19,730 nucleotides of DNA, from the NCBI GenBank assembly GCA_035550315.1, contig DASZPL010000082.1:1-19730 (forward strand), written 5' to 3'. Numbering within the stretch: the first letter of the stretch is position 1; every line of letters begins with the position of its first letter. Source of the DNA: DASZPL01 sp035550315 (lineage in GTDB: Bacteria; Actinomycetota; Actinomycetes; JAFAQI01). The position numbers were made by a program, and so were the translations under genes. The notes beneath the pieces are model-generated. The model was not told the origin of the DNA. It saw only the letters and a list, made by a program, of their open reading frames with translations, and did not search any database. Below, piece after piece: positions 1 to 6,705 of this stretch.

Positions 1-74
1 GGAGGGAGAGCGGGCTTGCGGCGGGACGGAGGCACGGCCCGAGCGTAAGGGGCGGCCCGGGCTACCGTGAACCG

Positions 75-82
75 GGAGGAGG
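75..82 (+). promoter_or_regulatory. Strong Shine-Dalgarno site of hmgA
   Basis: A purine-rich GGAGGAGG lies 6 nt before the ATG at 89. It fixes the hmgA start and is the strongest ribosome binding site in the window. The 74 bases to its left are too short to identify a promoter or an upstream gene. Confidence 0.8.
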
Positions 83-88
83 CCGACG

Positions 89-1276
89 ATGGCGTTCTAC
101 CGGCAGGTTGGTGACGTGCCGCCGAAGCGGCACACCCAGCATCGCCGCCCGGACGGCGGCCTTTACGCCGAGGAGCTGATGGGTGCCGAGGGGTTCTCGT
201 CGGACTCCTCGTTGCTCTACCACCGCGGCATCCCGTCGGCGATCACCGCCGCGCGACCGTGGGACCTGCCGGCCGCCGCCACGACGCCGAACTCGCCGCT
301 GCTGCCGCGTCACCTCAGGCTGCACGACCTCGTCCCCGGCAACGACTGGAAGCGGCTCGACCCTGTCACCGGACGCCGCGTCGTCCTCGGCAATGCCGAC
401 GTCCGCATCGGCTACGCCGTCGCCGGCGAGACCTCGCCCTACTACCGCAATGCGATCGGCGACGAATGTGTGTACGTCGAAGCCGGCAGCGCCGTCATCG
501 AGACCGTGTTCGGCGCGCTGCCGGCCCGCGCCGGTGACTACGTCGTGATTCCGCGCGCCACCACGCACCGCTGGGTGCTCGACGGCGCCGAGCCGCTGCG
601 GCTGTACGCGATCGAGGCGAACAGCCACATCGCGCCGCCCCACCGCTACCTGTCACGGTTCGGCCAGTTCCTGGAACACGCGCCGTACTGCGAGCGGGAC
701 CTGCACAGCCCGGCCGAGCCGCTGCTCGAGGAGGGCGAGCAGGTCGAGGTCTACGTGAAGCATCGCGGACCCGGCGGTGTCGCCGGCAGCGTCCACGCGC
801 ACGCGACCCACCCGTTCGACGTCGTCGGCTGGGACGGATGTCTGTACCCGTACACCTTCAACGTCGCCGACTACGAGCCGATCACCGGACGGGTGCACCA
901 GCCGCCGCCGGTCCACCAGGTCTTCGAAGGCGGCAACTTCGTGGTGTGCAACTTCGTGCCGCGCAAGGTCGACTACCACCCGCTCGCGATCCCGGTGCCG
1001 TACTACCACTCCAACGTCGACAGCGACGAGGTGATGTTCTACTGCGGCGGCGACTACGAGGCCCGCAAAGGCTCGGGGATCGGACTGGGCTCGGTGTCGC
1101 TGCACCCCGGCGGATTCGCGCACGGCCCGCAGCCCGGCGCCGTCGAGCGCAGCCTCGGCGTCGAGTTCTTCGACGAGCTCGCCGTCATGGTCGACACGTT
1201 CCGGCCGCTCGAGCTGGGCGAGGCTGCAGCGGCGTGCGAGGACCCGGCCTACGCCTGGAGCTGGAGCCAGCACTGA
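89..1276 (+). CDS. hmgA: Homogentisate 1,2-dioxygenase
   Basis: A cupin-fold, non-haem Fe(II) enzyme that opens the ring of homogentisate to maleylacetoacetate in tyrosine/phenylalanine catabolism; cytoplasmic. At 395 aa it is somewhat shorter than the ~430-445 aa of classical eukaryotic and proteobacterial enzymes. The C-terminal metal-binding region is readable: PYYHSNVDSDEV (His307, Glu314 as likely ligands) and FAHGPQPG (His345), matching the His/Glu/His iron triad known for the family. The N-terminus (YRQVGDVPPKRHTQHR) is also typical of homologues. The ATG follows a strong Shine-Dalgarno site. The stop at 1274-1276 overlaps the probable CTG start of the fumarylacetoacetase, so the two genes form a translationally coupled catabolic pair. 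Identity is based on recognised motifs, not a search. Confidence 0.93.
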   Translation: MAFYRQVGDVPPKRHTQHRRPDGGLYAEELMGAEGFSSDSSLLYHRGIPSAITAARPWDLPAAATTPNSPLLPRHLRLHDLVPGNDWKRLDPVTGRRVVLGNADVRIGYAVAGETSPYYRNAIGDECVYVEAGSAVIETVFGALPARAGDYVVIPRATTHRWVLDGAEPLRLYAIEANSHIAPPHRYLSRFGQFLEHAPYCERDLHSPAEPLLEEGEQVEVYVKHRGPGGVAGSVHAHATHPFDVVGWDGCLYPYTFNVADYEPITGRVHQPPPVHQVFEGGNFVVCNFVPRKVDYHPLAIPVPYYHSNVDSDEVMFYCGGDYEARKGSGIGLGSVSLHPGGFAHGPQPGAVERSLGVEFFDELAVMVDTFRPLELGEAAAACEDPAYAWSWSQH

Positions 1277-2355
1277 CGGCGACCTTCGCATACGGCGTGT
1301 CCGCCGCGGGCGGGTCTGCTCGGGTGTGCGCCCGCGTCGGTGACCGGATCCTGGACCTGGCGGATGCCGCGAAGCGGCGCGGCTTCGGCCAGGTCGACCT
1401 GTTGACCGCACCGACCCTCGACCCATTGCTTGCCGCGGGTCCGGACGTGTGGCGCGCGACCCACGCGGCGGTGCGCGAATGGGCGGCCGACGACGATGTC
1501 CGCTCCTTGGCCGACGTGGACCTTTTGCTGCCGTTCACCGTCGCGGACTACGTGGACTTCTACGCCAGCGAACACCACGCGCGCAACGTCAGCCGGATTC
1601 TGCGGCCGGGCCAGCCGGAGCTGCGCGAGAACTGGCGGCATCAGCCGATCGGTTACCACGGCCGCGCCGGGACCGTCGTCGTCAGTGGCACCTCGGTCCG
1701 GCGTCCGCGCGGGCCGGTGCCGACCGAGGGCGGCGTGCAGCTTCGGGCGACCGCCCGGCTCGATGTCGAGGCCGAGATGGGGTTCGTGGTGGGCGTGCCG
1801 TCCGCGCTGGGCTCGCCGGTGTCGGTCGACGAGTTCGCCGACCACGTCTTCGGCGTCGTCCTGCTCAATGACTGGTCGGCGCGTGACATCCAGGCCTGGG
1901 AGTCCGTGCCGCTCGGACCGTTCCTCGGCAAGTCGTTCCTGACGTCGGTGTCGCCGTGGGTGGTGCCGCTCGACGCGCTTGACGCGGTGCGGATCCGGTC
2001 GCCCTCGGCCGACACCGACCTGCCGGCGTACCTCGTCGAGACCGCGCCATGGGGCCTCGACATCGACCTGGAGCTGGAGGTCAACGGCGAGGTGGTCTCC
2101 CGGCCGCCGTACCGCGCGATGCATTGGTCGCCGGCACAGCTGCTCGCGCACCTGACCGTCAACGGTGCGAGCTTGCGGACCGGGGACCTGGTCGCGTCGG
2201 GCACCGTCAGCGGTGCCGCGCCGGATCAGGTCGGATCGTTGCTCGAGCGCTGGGCCGGCGAACGGTTCTTGGCCGACGGCGACGAGGTCGTGATCCGCGC
2301 CGGCGGCGCGGTCGACCTCGGCGAGGTCCGCGGCACCGTGGCGCCGGCCCGCTAG
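1273..2355 (+). CDS. fahA: Fumarylacetoacetase (fumarylacetoacetate hydrolase)
   Basis: Last step of the homogentisate pathway: hydrolyses fumarylacetoacetate to fumarate and acetoacetate. Residues known from mammalian FAH are all recognisable: DYVDFY (metal Asp95) with His102 seven residues on, LDVEAEM (two metal Glu), LLNDWSARDIQAWE (metal Asp, substrate Arg and Gln), GKSF (Lys) and SGTVSG (Thr). The start is uncertain. The N-terminal FAYGV matches the PYGVFS strand of known FAH, so translation should begin upstream of it. The only suitable codon is CTG at 1273, which overlaps the hmgA stop (CTGA) and has GGAG 6 nt upstream. A GTG at 1297 is the conventional alternative but would delete that strand. 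The reading frame stays open far upstream inside hmgA, but that part is shadow. The predicted length of ~360 aa is shorter than the 419 aa of human FAH. The stop shares CTAG with the convergent dacB. Confidence 0.93.
   Translation: MTATFAYGVSAAGGSARVCARVGDRILDLADAAKRRGFGQVDLLTAPTLDPLLAAGPDVWRATHAAVREWAADDDVRSLADVDLLLPFTVADYVDFYASEHHARNVSRILRPGQPELRENWRHQPIGYHGRAGTVVVSGTSVRRPRGPVPTEGGVQLRATARLDVEAEMGFVVGVPSALGSPVSVDEFADHVFGVVLLNDWSARDIQAWESVPLGPFLGKSFLTSVSPWVVPLDALDAVRIRSPSADTDLPAYLVETAPWGLDIDLELEVNGEVVSRPPYRAMHWSPAQLLAHLTVNGASLRTGDLVASGTVSGAAPDQVGSLLERWAGERFLADGDEVVIRAGGAVDLGEVRGTVAPAR
2352..2355. other. Shared convergent stop codons (CTAG)
   Basis: The palindrome CTAG carries the TAG of fumarylacetoacetase on the plus strand (2353-2355) and the TAG of dacB on the minus strand (2354-2352). 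There is no room for a dedicated terminator between the genes, so any transcription terminator must lie inside coding sequence. Confidence 0.9.
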
Positions 2356-3614
2356 GCCCGCGAACGTACGACGGCGGCCACGGCTGCGTCGATGTGCTTG
2401 ATCGCCGTCGCGGTGTTACGAATGCCGCTGAGCAGGATCGAGAACGTCACGGATCGGCCGCCCTCGGTCGTGGTGTAACCGGACAGCGTGCTGATGTGGT
2501 CCAGTGTCCCGGTCTTGGCGTGCACGACGCCTTTGACATGCGGGCCGCACAACCGGGACTTCAAGGTGCCGTTGGGACGGCAGGAGACCGGCAGACCGGA
2601 GTAGATCGTCTTGTAGACAGCGGACAGTTGGGGCAGCTTTGTGAGCCAGGCGACGAAGTTCCCGGGCGTCTCGCGGTCGCGGTAGGACAAGCCCGATCCA
2701 TCAAAGAACCGGCCGAGCGGCAGGCTGAGCCGGTGCGCCATCCGCTGCACGGCGGCGATCCCGGTCGCCCGGTTGCCGTGGCGGCCAGTGAAATGGAAGC
2801 CGGCTTCCCGGAGCATCATCTCGGCGTAGTAGTTGATCGACTCGCGCAACGTCATGTTGACGATCTTCGACAGCGGCCGCGAGCGGTGCGAGGTCAAGAG
2901 CACGCGGGTTCCGGTCGGCGCCGGCTGCACCTTGATGGGACCCCGGACATGGATGCCGACATGCCTGAGCGCCTTCCGCCAAAGCCCGGCATTCGCGTGG
3001 GTGGGATCGGCGAGGAACGACTTGTTGGACTGCCAGTTGTCGTTGTCGACGCTGAACGCATCGACCGCTCCTGATTCTTCGGGTAGGAAGTCGTGCTTCC
3101 ACCCGGGCGCCCGCGTGCCGTGCGAGTAGCGCGAGTCGTCGATCACGATCGAGCCGGTCACGCGCCGCAGGCCCTGCTTGTGCAGCTGGCGGGCGATGCC
3201 GGCGAGGTCGCCGTGGGTCAGTGTCGGGTCGCCCGACCCCACCAGAGTCAAGTCACCGGCAAGCGTCCCGCCCGGGTCGACAGCGGCCGAGCCGTAGACG
3301 CGGGTCACGTAGCGGAAGCTGGGGCCGGCCTCGAACAGCAGGGCCGCGGTGGTGAGCAGCTTCTCGTTGCTGGCGGGAGCCGAGGAGGTGTTGGCGTGAT
3401 GGGAGATGGTTCCGACGCCGTCGACTTGCATCCGGTAGTCGACGTGTCGCGCCGCGCTGCCGTGGAATGCCTGCGCGACCTTGGCGGCGAGCCGGCTCAG
3501 GGCCGGTGACCGCTCGTGCGAACCTGCGCGCGCCGGTGACGGAGCCGCGACCATCGCCATCGCCAGCGCCAGGCACGCCGCTGTGGCGAAGAGCGACAGT
3601 CTGGGGCGGCGCAT
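2352..3614 (-). CDS. dacB: D-alanyl-D-alanine carboxypeptidase/endopeptidase, PBP4 type (peptidase S13)
   Basis: A low-molecular-weight penicillin-binding protein that trims or cleaves peptidoglycan cross-bridges outside the membrane. It has 420 aa. Residues 1-30 form a Sec signal peptide (MRRPRLS, a hydrophobic stretch, then ARA before the predicted cleavage). The three serine-acyltransferase motifs are present: Ser82-Asn-Glu-Lys85 (SxxK nucleophile), Ser259-Ile-Asn261 (SxN; S13 members usually have SDN, so Ile is a mild variant) and Lys367-Thr-Gly369 (KTG). DGSGLS near residue 305 is also typical of the family. It starts 23 bp from the divergent trmH-like gene. No Shine-Dalgarno site is visible; a TACGGT hexamer 9 nt before the ATG suggests a very short leader. 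The family call is firm; the exact cell-wall role is inferred. Confidence 0.92.
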   Translation of the reverse strand: MRRPRLSLFATAACLALAMAMVAAPSPARAGSHERSPALSRLAAKVAQAFHGSAARHVDYRMQVDGVGTISHHANTSSAPASNEKLLTTAALLFEAGPSFRYVTRVYGSAAVDPGGTLAGDLTLVGSGDPTLTHGDLAGIARQLHKQGLRRVTGSIVIDDSRYSHGTRAPGWKHDFLPEESGAVDAFSVDNDNWQSNKSFLADPTHANAGLWRKALRHVGIHVRGPIKVQPAPTGTRVLLTSHRSRPLSKIVNMTLRESINYYAEMMLREAGFHFTGRHGNRATGIAAVQRMAHRLSLPLGRFFDGSGLSYRDRETPGNFVAWLTKLPQLSAVYKTIYSGLPVSCRPNGTLKSRLCGPHVKGVVHAKTGTLDHISTLSGYTTTEGGRSVTFSILLSGIRNTATAIKHIDAAVAAVVRSRA

Positions 3615-3622
3615 GACCGCTC

Positions 3623-3629
3623 TACCGTA
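3623..3629. promoter_or_regulatory. Candidate back-to-back -10 elements for dacB and the trmH-like gene
   Basis: In the 23-bp divergent gap the near-palindrome TACCGTA gives a TANNNT box on both strands: TACCGT (3623-3628, plus) and TACGGT (3629-3624, minus). Each is exactly 9 nt from its own ATG (3638 and 3614). Neither gene has a visible Shine-Dalgarno site, which agrees with leaderless or very short-leader transcripts. The motif is short, so this is inference. Confidence 0.4.
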
Positions 3630-3637
3630 ATGGCGTC

Positions 3638-4252
3638 ATGGACCACGACGCAGGCGCAGCGGAAGTCGGTGTCGGTCCGCTGCCGAAACCGTGGCCGGAC
3701 GATCCGCGGCTCGACCCGACGTTGCTGGCAGAGGGAGACCGGCGCAACGTCGTCGACCGCTACCGCTATTGGTCAAACGACGCGATCGTCGCGGACCTGA
3801 CTGGCCGGCGGCGGGAGTTTCATGTCGCCATCGAGAACTGGCAGCACGACTTCAACATCGGCACCGTGGTCCGCAACGCCAACGCGTTCCTGGCGGCGGC
3901 GGTGCACATCGTCGGCCGCCGGCGGTGGAACCGCCGTGGCGCTATGGTGACCGACCGGTACGTCGACATCCGCCATCACTCGACGGTCTCGGACCTGATG
4001 GCGTGGGCCGATGCCGAGCATTTGCCGGTGATCGGCGTGGACCTGTTGCCGGGTTCGGTGAGCATCGTCGACGCCGAGTTGCCGCGCCGCTGCGTGCTGC
4101 TGTTCGGCCAGGAAGGGCCGGGTCTCAGTGACGTGGCGCGGGAGCAGGTGGCCGCGATCCTGCACGTCCCGCAGGGCGGGTCCACCCGCTCGATCAACGC
4201 GGGCGTCGCAAGCGGGATTGCGATGTATGAGTGGGTCCGCCGCTACGGCTGA
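3638..4252 (+). CDS. TrmH/SpoU family RNA 2'-O-ribose methyltransferase
   Basis: A SPOUT-fold (alpha/beta-knot) methyltransferase that would use SAM to methylate a ribose in tRNA or rRNA. It has 204 aa. The three family motifs are present in order: motif 1 NIGTVVRNANAF (around residues 74-85) with the conserved Asn and Arg, motif 2 VLLFGQEGPGLS (around 150-161), and motif 3 HVPQGGSTRSINAGVASGIA (around 175-195), which forms the SAM-binding knot. There is no N-terminal L30e-like substrate-binding domain of the RlmB type, so it is closer to a compact TrmH; the target RNA cannot be assigned. The ATG at 3638 lacks a Shine-Dalgarno site. The 3' end overlaps the convergent YkgJ-type gene by 10 bp. 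Confidence 0.88.
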   Translation: MDHDAGAAEVGVGPLPKPWPDDPRLDPTLLAEGDRRNVVDRYRYWSNDAIVADLTGRRREFHVAIENWQHDFNIGTVVRNANAFLAAAVHIVGRRRWNRRGAMVTDRYVDIRHHSTVSDLMAWADAEHLPVIGVDLLPGSVSIVDAELPRRCVLLFGQEGPGLSDVAREQVAAILHVPQGGSTRSINAGVASGIAMYEWVRRYG

Positions 4253-4545
4253 CGGACGGTGCAACGGCTCGGCACGACGTTGAGCGCGATCGGGTAGGCG
4301 CGGCAGATCGGTGGCCGCTCGTCGTGCGCCGTACACAGCCTCGACTCCGGGTCGAACCGATCGCACCGGTACGCGTGCATGCCGTCGTGGCGTGCGCCGG
4401 TTGCCCGCCAGTGTTCGGCGGCGAATCTCAGGTCTTCCGCGCCGGTTGTGGCTGCGGACTGCCGGATGTCGGCCGGGCCGAGTGGATACCAAACCGGGTC
4501 GCAGCAGTCGCCGCAGGCGGAGCAGGCTCCGGTCACGGCGGTCAC
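4243..4545 (-). CDS. YkgJ-family cysteine-cluster protein
   Basis: A small 100-aa protein of the CxxCxxCC zinc/iron-chelating type (YkgJ family). The N-terminal cluster is Cys8-x2-Cys11-x2-Cys14-Cys15 (ACSACGDCC). Later cysteines occur in YRCDRF, SRLCTAH and PPICRAYP, followed by a final SRCTV. The Cys spacing and the ICRAYP ending are typical of the family, whose biochemical function is not established. The GTG start at 4545 has no Shine-Dalgarno site but sits 7 nt after a TATCCT -10-like box, suggesting a leaderless mRNA. It overlaps the end of the trmH-like gene tail to tail and diverges from the RraA-like gene with an 18-bp gap. Confidence 0.82.
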   Translation of the reverse strand: MTAVTGACSACGDCCDPVWYPLGPADIRQSAATTGAEDLRFAAEHWRATGARHDGMHAYRCDRFDPESRLCTAHDERPPICRAYPIALNVVPSRCTVRQP

Positions 4546-4552
4546 ACCCGGC

Positions 4553-4558
4553 AGGATA
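4553..4558 (-). promoter_or_regulatory. Candidate leaderless -10 box of the YkgJ-type gene, overlapping the RraA Shine-Dalgarno site
   Basis: On the minus strand TATCCT is followed by 7 nt and then the GTG at 4545, the usual geometry for a leaderless actinobacterial start. The same bases read AGGATA on the plus strand, and AGGA (4553-4556) is the ribosome binding site 7 nt before the RraA-like GTG at 4564. One hexamer may therefore serve transcription on one strand and translation on the other. Confidence 0.45.
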
Positions 4559-4563
4559 GAGCC

Positions 4564-5136
4564 GTGACTGACGCCCCCGACTGGCTCTCGAGCACGCTGG
4601 CTTCGGACGGCGCCTCCGGCCGCGGCGCGCTGGCGCCGTGGATTCGCGCGCTGTCGCCGGAGGCAACCGTCGCCGGGCCCGCCCTGACCGTTGCAGTGAG
4701 CCGCGACGACAACCAGCCCATGCGCGACGTCCCCGCCAGCGTGACGACGCCCGGCACCGTGCTGGTCGTCGGCGGTGCTGCCGAGTCGCGGACTGCGGTG
4801 CTCGGCGACCTAGTCGCCCGTGAGTTGCTGGCGGCAGGGGTGGTCGCCGTCGTGACCGACGGGCTGATTCGCGACTCCCGCGCGGTGGCCGAGCTCGGGC
4901 TGCCGGTGTGGGCGCGCGGCGTCACTCCGGTCGCCTCCGCCAAGGCCGGACCTGGCCGCATCGGTGGCGCGGTCGCGATCGGCGGCGTCGTCGTGCACGA
5001 CGGCGACTTCGTGGTGGCCGATGCCGACGGCGTCGTGGTGTGGCCGGCGGCCGAGGCCGAGACCTTCCTGGCAGCCGCGGATGCGAAGCGGCAGGCAGAT
5101 GACGAACGGCTCGCCAAGTTGCGCCAGCCGACCTGA
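4564..5136 (+). CDS. RraA-family protein (HMG/CHA aldolase-like)
   Basis: A 190-aa member of the RraA fold, which includes 4-hydroxy-4-methyl-2-oxoglutarate/4-carboxy-4-hydroxy-2-oxoadipate aldolases and RNase E inhibitors (RraA). The class II aldolase signature D-x20-R-D is exactly met: Asp82 in VLGDLV, then Arg103-Asp104 in DGLIRD. This favours a metal-dependent aldolase or oxaloacetate decarboxylase-like activity rather than pure RNase inhibition. The C-terminal GGVVVHDGDFVVADADGVVV is also typical. The GTG start at 4564 has AGGA 7 nt upstream and gives a natural N-terminus (VTDAPDWL); the open frame further upstream is shadow of the YkgJ-type gene. It heads a probable operon with the MFS gene 34 bp downstream. 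Substrate unknown. Confidence 0.85.
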   Translation: MTDAPDWLSSTLASDGASGRGALAPWIRALSPEATVAGPALTVAVSRDDNQPMRDVPASVTTPGTVLVVGGAAESRTAVLGDLVARELLAAGVVAVVTDGLIRDSRAVAELGLPVWARGVTPVASAKAGPGRIGGAVAIGGVVVHDGDFVVADADGVVVWPAAEAETFLAAADAKRQADDERLAKLRQPT

Positions 5137-5170
5137 CAATTCTGTTGCGGGCATCCGGCAGGGTGGACGG

Positions 5171-6325
5171 GTGCCGCTCGGTCACTACCGCGAACTGCTG
5201 CGACGCCCGCACGTCGCCGGTGTGCTGGCGACGTCGCTGCTGGCGCGGCTGCCGCAGGGGATGTCGGGCCTGGCCATCTTGCTGTTCCTGGTGCCGGTAG
5301 TCGGTTATGGCCGAAGTGGCGGCGCAACCGGCGTCGCGGTCGCGACGGGGGCACTGTCGAGCGTCTGGTTGGCGCGGCTGATCGACCGCATCGGGGTACG
5401 CCGGGTGCTGTTGCCGGTCGCGTTGGTCTACGGCGGCGGGATGATCGGCCTCGCCGAGAGCCGGGGTGGGCCCTACCCGGTGGTGCTCGTCATCTGCGCG
5501 GTCATCGGCGCCGCCACGCCACCGATCACGAGCGTGGTGCGCGGGCTCTGGCCGCAGATTCTGGATCCGGCGTCCGCGCAGACGGCGTACGGCTTGGAGG
5601 CGACGGCGCAGGAGCTGATCTACATCGCCGGCCCCGCCGTGGTCGCGCTGATCGCGGGCCTCGCCGACGCCCGGACGGCGGTGTTCACCACCGGCGCAGT
5701 CGGGTTGCTCGGATCGGCCGCGTTTGCCGGGGTGACGCCGCTGGTCGGGCGATCGCGGGCCGAGCGGTCGGCGGTAGCCGTCTGGCGATCGGGAGTCGTG
5801 ACCTACGCCCTCGTCGGGCTCGGGCTGACCGCGGCGTTCAGCATGGCCGAGGTCGCGACCGTTGCCTTCATCGGCGGCCACGGTGCGTCGGCCCGCTCCG
5901 GCGTCGTCCTCGCGTTGTGGAGCTTCGGCTCGATGGTCGGCGGCCTCGCCTTCGGCCGCCCAGCAACGACCGTCACCGACCTGCGGCTCGCGCTGGCGAT
6001 CACGACGATGAGTGCCGGGATCGCCTTGGCAGCGGCCGCGCCCGGCTCGGTGGGGCTCGCGGTCATCCTCGTCATCGGCGGCGCGACGATTGCGCCGACG
6101 CTCGCCCGGTTGAACTCCAGGATCGCCGCGGCTGCGCCCGCCGGCGCGACGGTCGAGGCGTTCGGCTGGCTGGCTGCCGCCTACCTCATTGGCGTCTCGC
6201 TCGGCGCATCCGCGGGCGGGTTCGCCGTCGACGGTGCCGGTCCGCGCTGGACCTTCGGGCTGGCGGCGCTTGCCGCGATGACCGGGGTCGCCGTGATCGG
6301 CACGCGAGCCCGACCGTCCAGGTAG
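5171..6325 (+). CDS. Major facilitator superfamily (MFS) transporter
   Basis: A 384-aa integral membrane protein with alternating hydrophobic helices throughout (roughly 10-12 membrane segments) and a short cytoplasmic loop LIDRIGVRRVLLP (around residues 71-83) resembling the MFS loop 2-3 motif (GxLaDRxGrkxxl). The sequence is Ala/Gly/Val rich and lacks motifs that would identify a substrate; drug or small-molecule efflux is the generic guess. The GTG at 5171 follows AGGGTGG; the longer frame upstream overlaps the RraA-like gene and is rejected. It probably shares an mRNA with the RraA-like gene and the GroES-like gene, which starts 9 bp after its stop. An exporter or importer for the RraA substrate is possible but unproven. 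Confidence 0.85.
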   Translation: MPLGHYRELLRRPHVAGVLATSLLARLPQGMSGLAILLFLVPVVGYGRSGGATGVAVATGALSSVWLARLIDRIGVRRVLLPVALVYGGGMIGLAESRGGPYPVVLVICAVIGAATPPITSVVRGLWPQILDPASAQTAYGLEATAQELIYIAGPAVVALIAGLADARTAVFTTGAVGLLGSAAFAGVTPLVGRSRAERSAVAVWRSGVVTYALVGLGLTAAFSMAEVATVAFIGGHGASARSGVVLALWSFGSMVGGLAFGRPATTVTDLRLALAITTMSAGIALAAAAPGSVGLAVILVIGGATIAPTLARLNSRIAAAAPAGATVEAFGWLAAAYLIGVSLGASAGGFAVDGAGPRWTFGLAALAAMTGVAVIGTRARPSR

Positions 6326-6334
6326 CGTCGGTGC

Positions 6335-6661
6335 GTGCCGTCCGACAAATTGCCGATCCAGATGCTGCACGATCGCGTCCTGGTTTCGATCGACCCGGAC
6401 GCGGGGGAGCGGCGATCCACCGGCGGCATCGTGATCCCGGCGACCGCCAAGGTGGGCAAACGGCTGGCTTGGGCCGAAGTGGTGGCCACCGGGGCGAATG
6501 TCCGAACCGTGCAGGTCGGCGACCGGGTGCTGTTCGACCCGGATGACCGCGCCGAGATCGAGCTGCACGGCGTCGGCTACGTGCTGTTGCGCGAACGCGA
6601 CATTCACGCGGTCGCGGCGGAGCGGCTCGAGGAAGTGGCCGCGCCCGGCCTCTATCTATAG
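6335..6661 (+). CDS. Stand-alone GroES-family co-chaperonin-like protein
   Basis: A 108-aa protein with a GroES/Cpn10 beta-barrel pattern: LHDRVLVSID at the N-terminus, the mobile-loop region ERRSTGGIVIPATA with the GGIVI GroEL-contact motif, WAEVVATG, VGDRVLFDP, and the final YVLLRERDIHAV. Length is near the usual ~97-100 aa plus a short C-terminal tail. No groEL follows, so this is not the housekeeping groESL operon; it is a paralogue with an unusually Arg/Asp-rich sequence. The GTG start at 6335 has only a weak ribosome site and lies 9 bp after the MFS stop, suggesting co-translation. The stop codon lies inside the first copy of a 19-bp tandem repeat. Confidence 0.85.
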   Translation: MPSDKLPIQMLHDRVLVSIDPDAGERRSTGGIVIPATAKVGKRLAWAEVVATGANVRTVQVGDRVLFDPDDRAEIELHGVGYVLLRERDIHAVAAERLEEVAAPGLYL

Positions 6662-6693
6662 AGGAGCCATCGGGCTATAGAGGAGCCATCGGG
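6656..6693 (+). repeat. Perfect 19-bp tandem duplication
   Basis: Two adjacent identical copies of CTATAGAGGAGCCATCGGG (6656-6674 and 6675-6693). The first copy contains the GroES-like stop codon (TAG, 6659-6661); the second falls in the leader of the secreted hydrolase gene. Each copy carries a GGAG core. Both GGAG cores are too far from the ATG at 6706 to act as its ribosome site. The perfect identity suggests a recent slippage event. Confidence 0.95.
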
Positions 6694-6705
6694 CGCTGCG
6701 GCGAA

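Noticed and set aside
1..48. Possible tail of an upstream plus-strand gene ending at TAA 46-48
   Set aside because: Only 15 Gly/Arg-rich codons are visible; nothing distinguishes them from non-coding sequence.
2049..3074. 341-aa plus-strand frame across the FAH/dacB junction
   Set aside because: Overlaps two well-supported genes and its composition is shadow-like.
4922..6607. 561-aa open frame on the minus strand
   Set aside because: Lies antisense to the RraA-like, MFS and GroES-like genes, is Arg/Asp/His-rich low-complexity sequence and has no recognisable domain; a GC-rich shadow frame.
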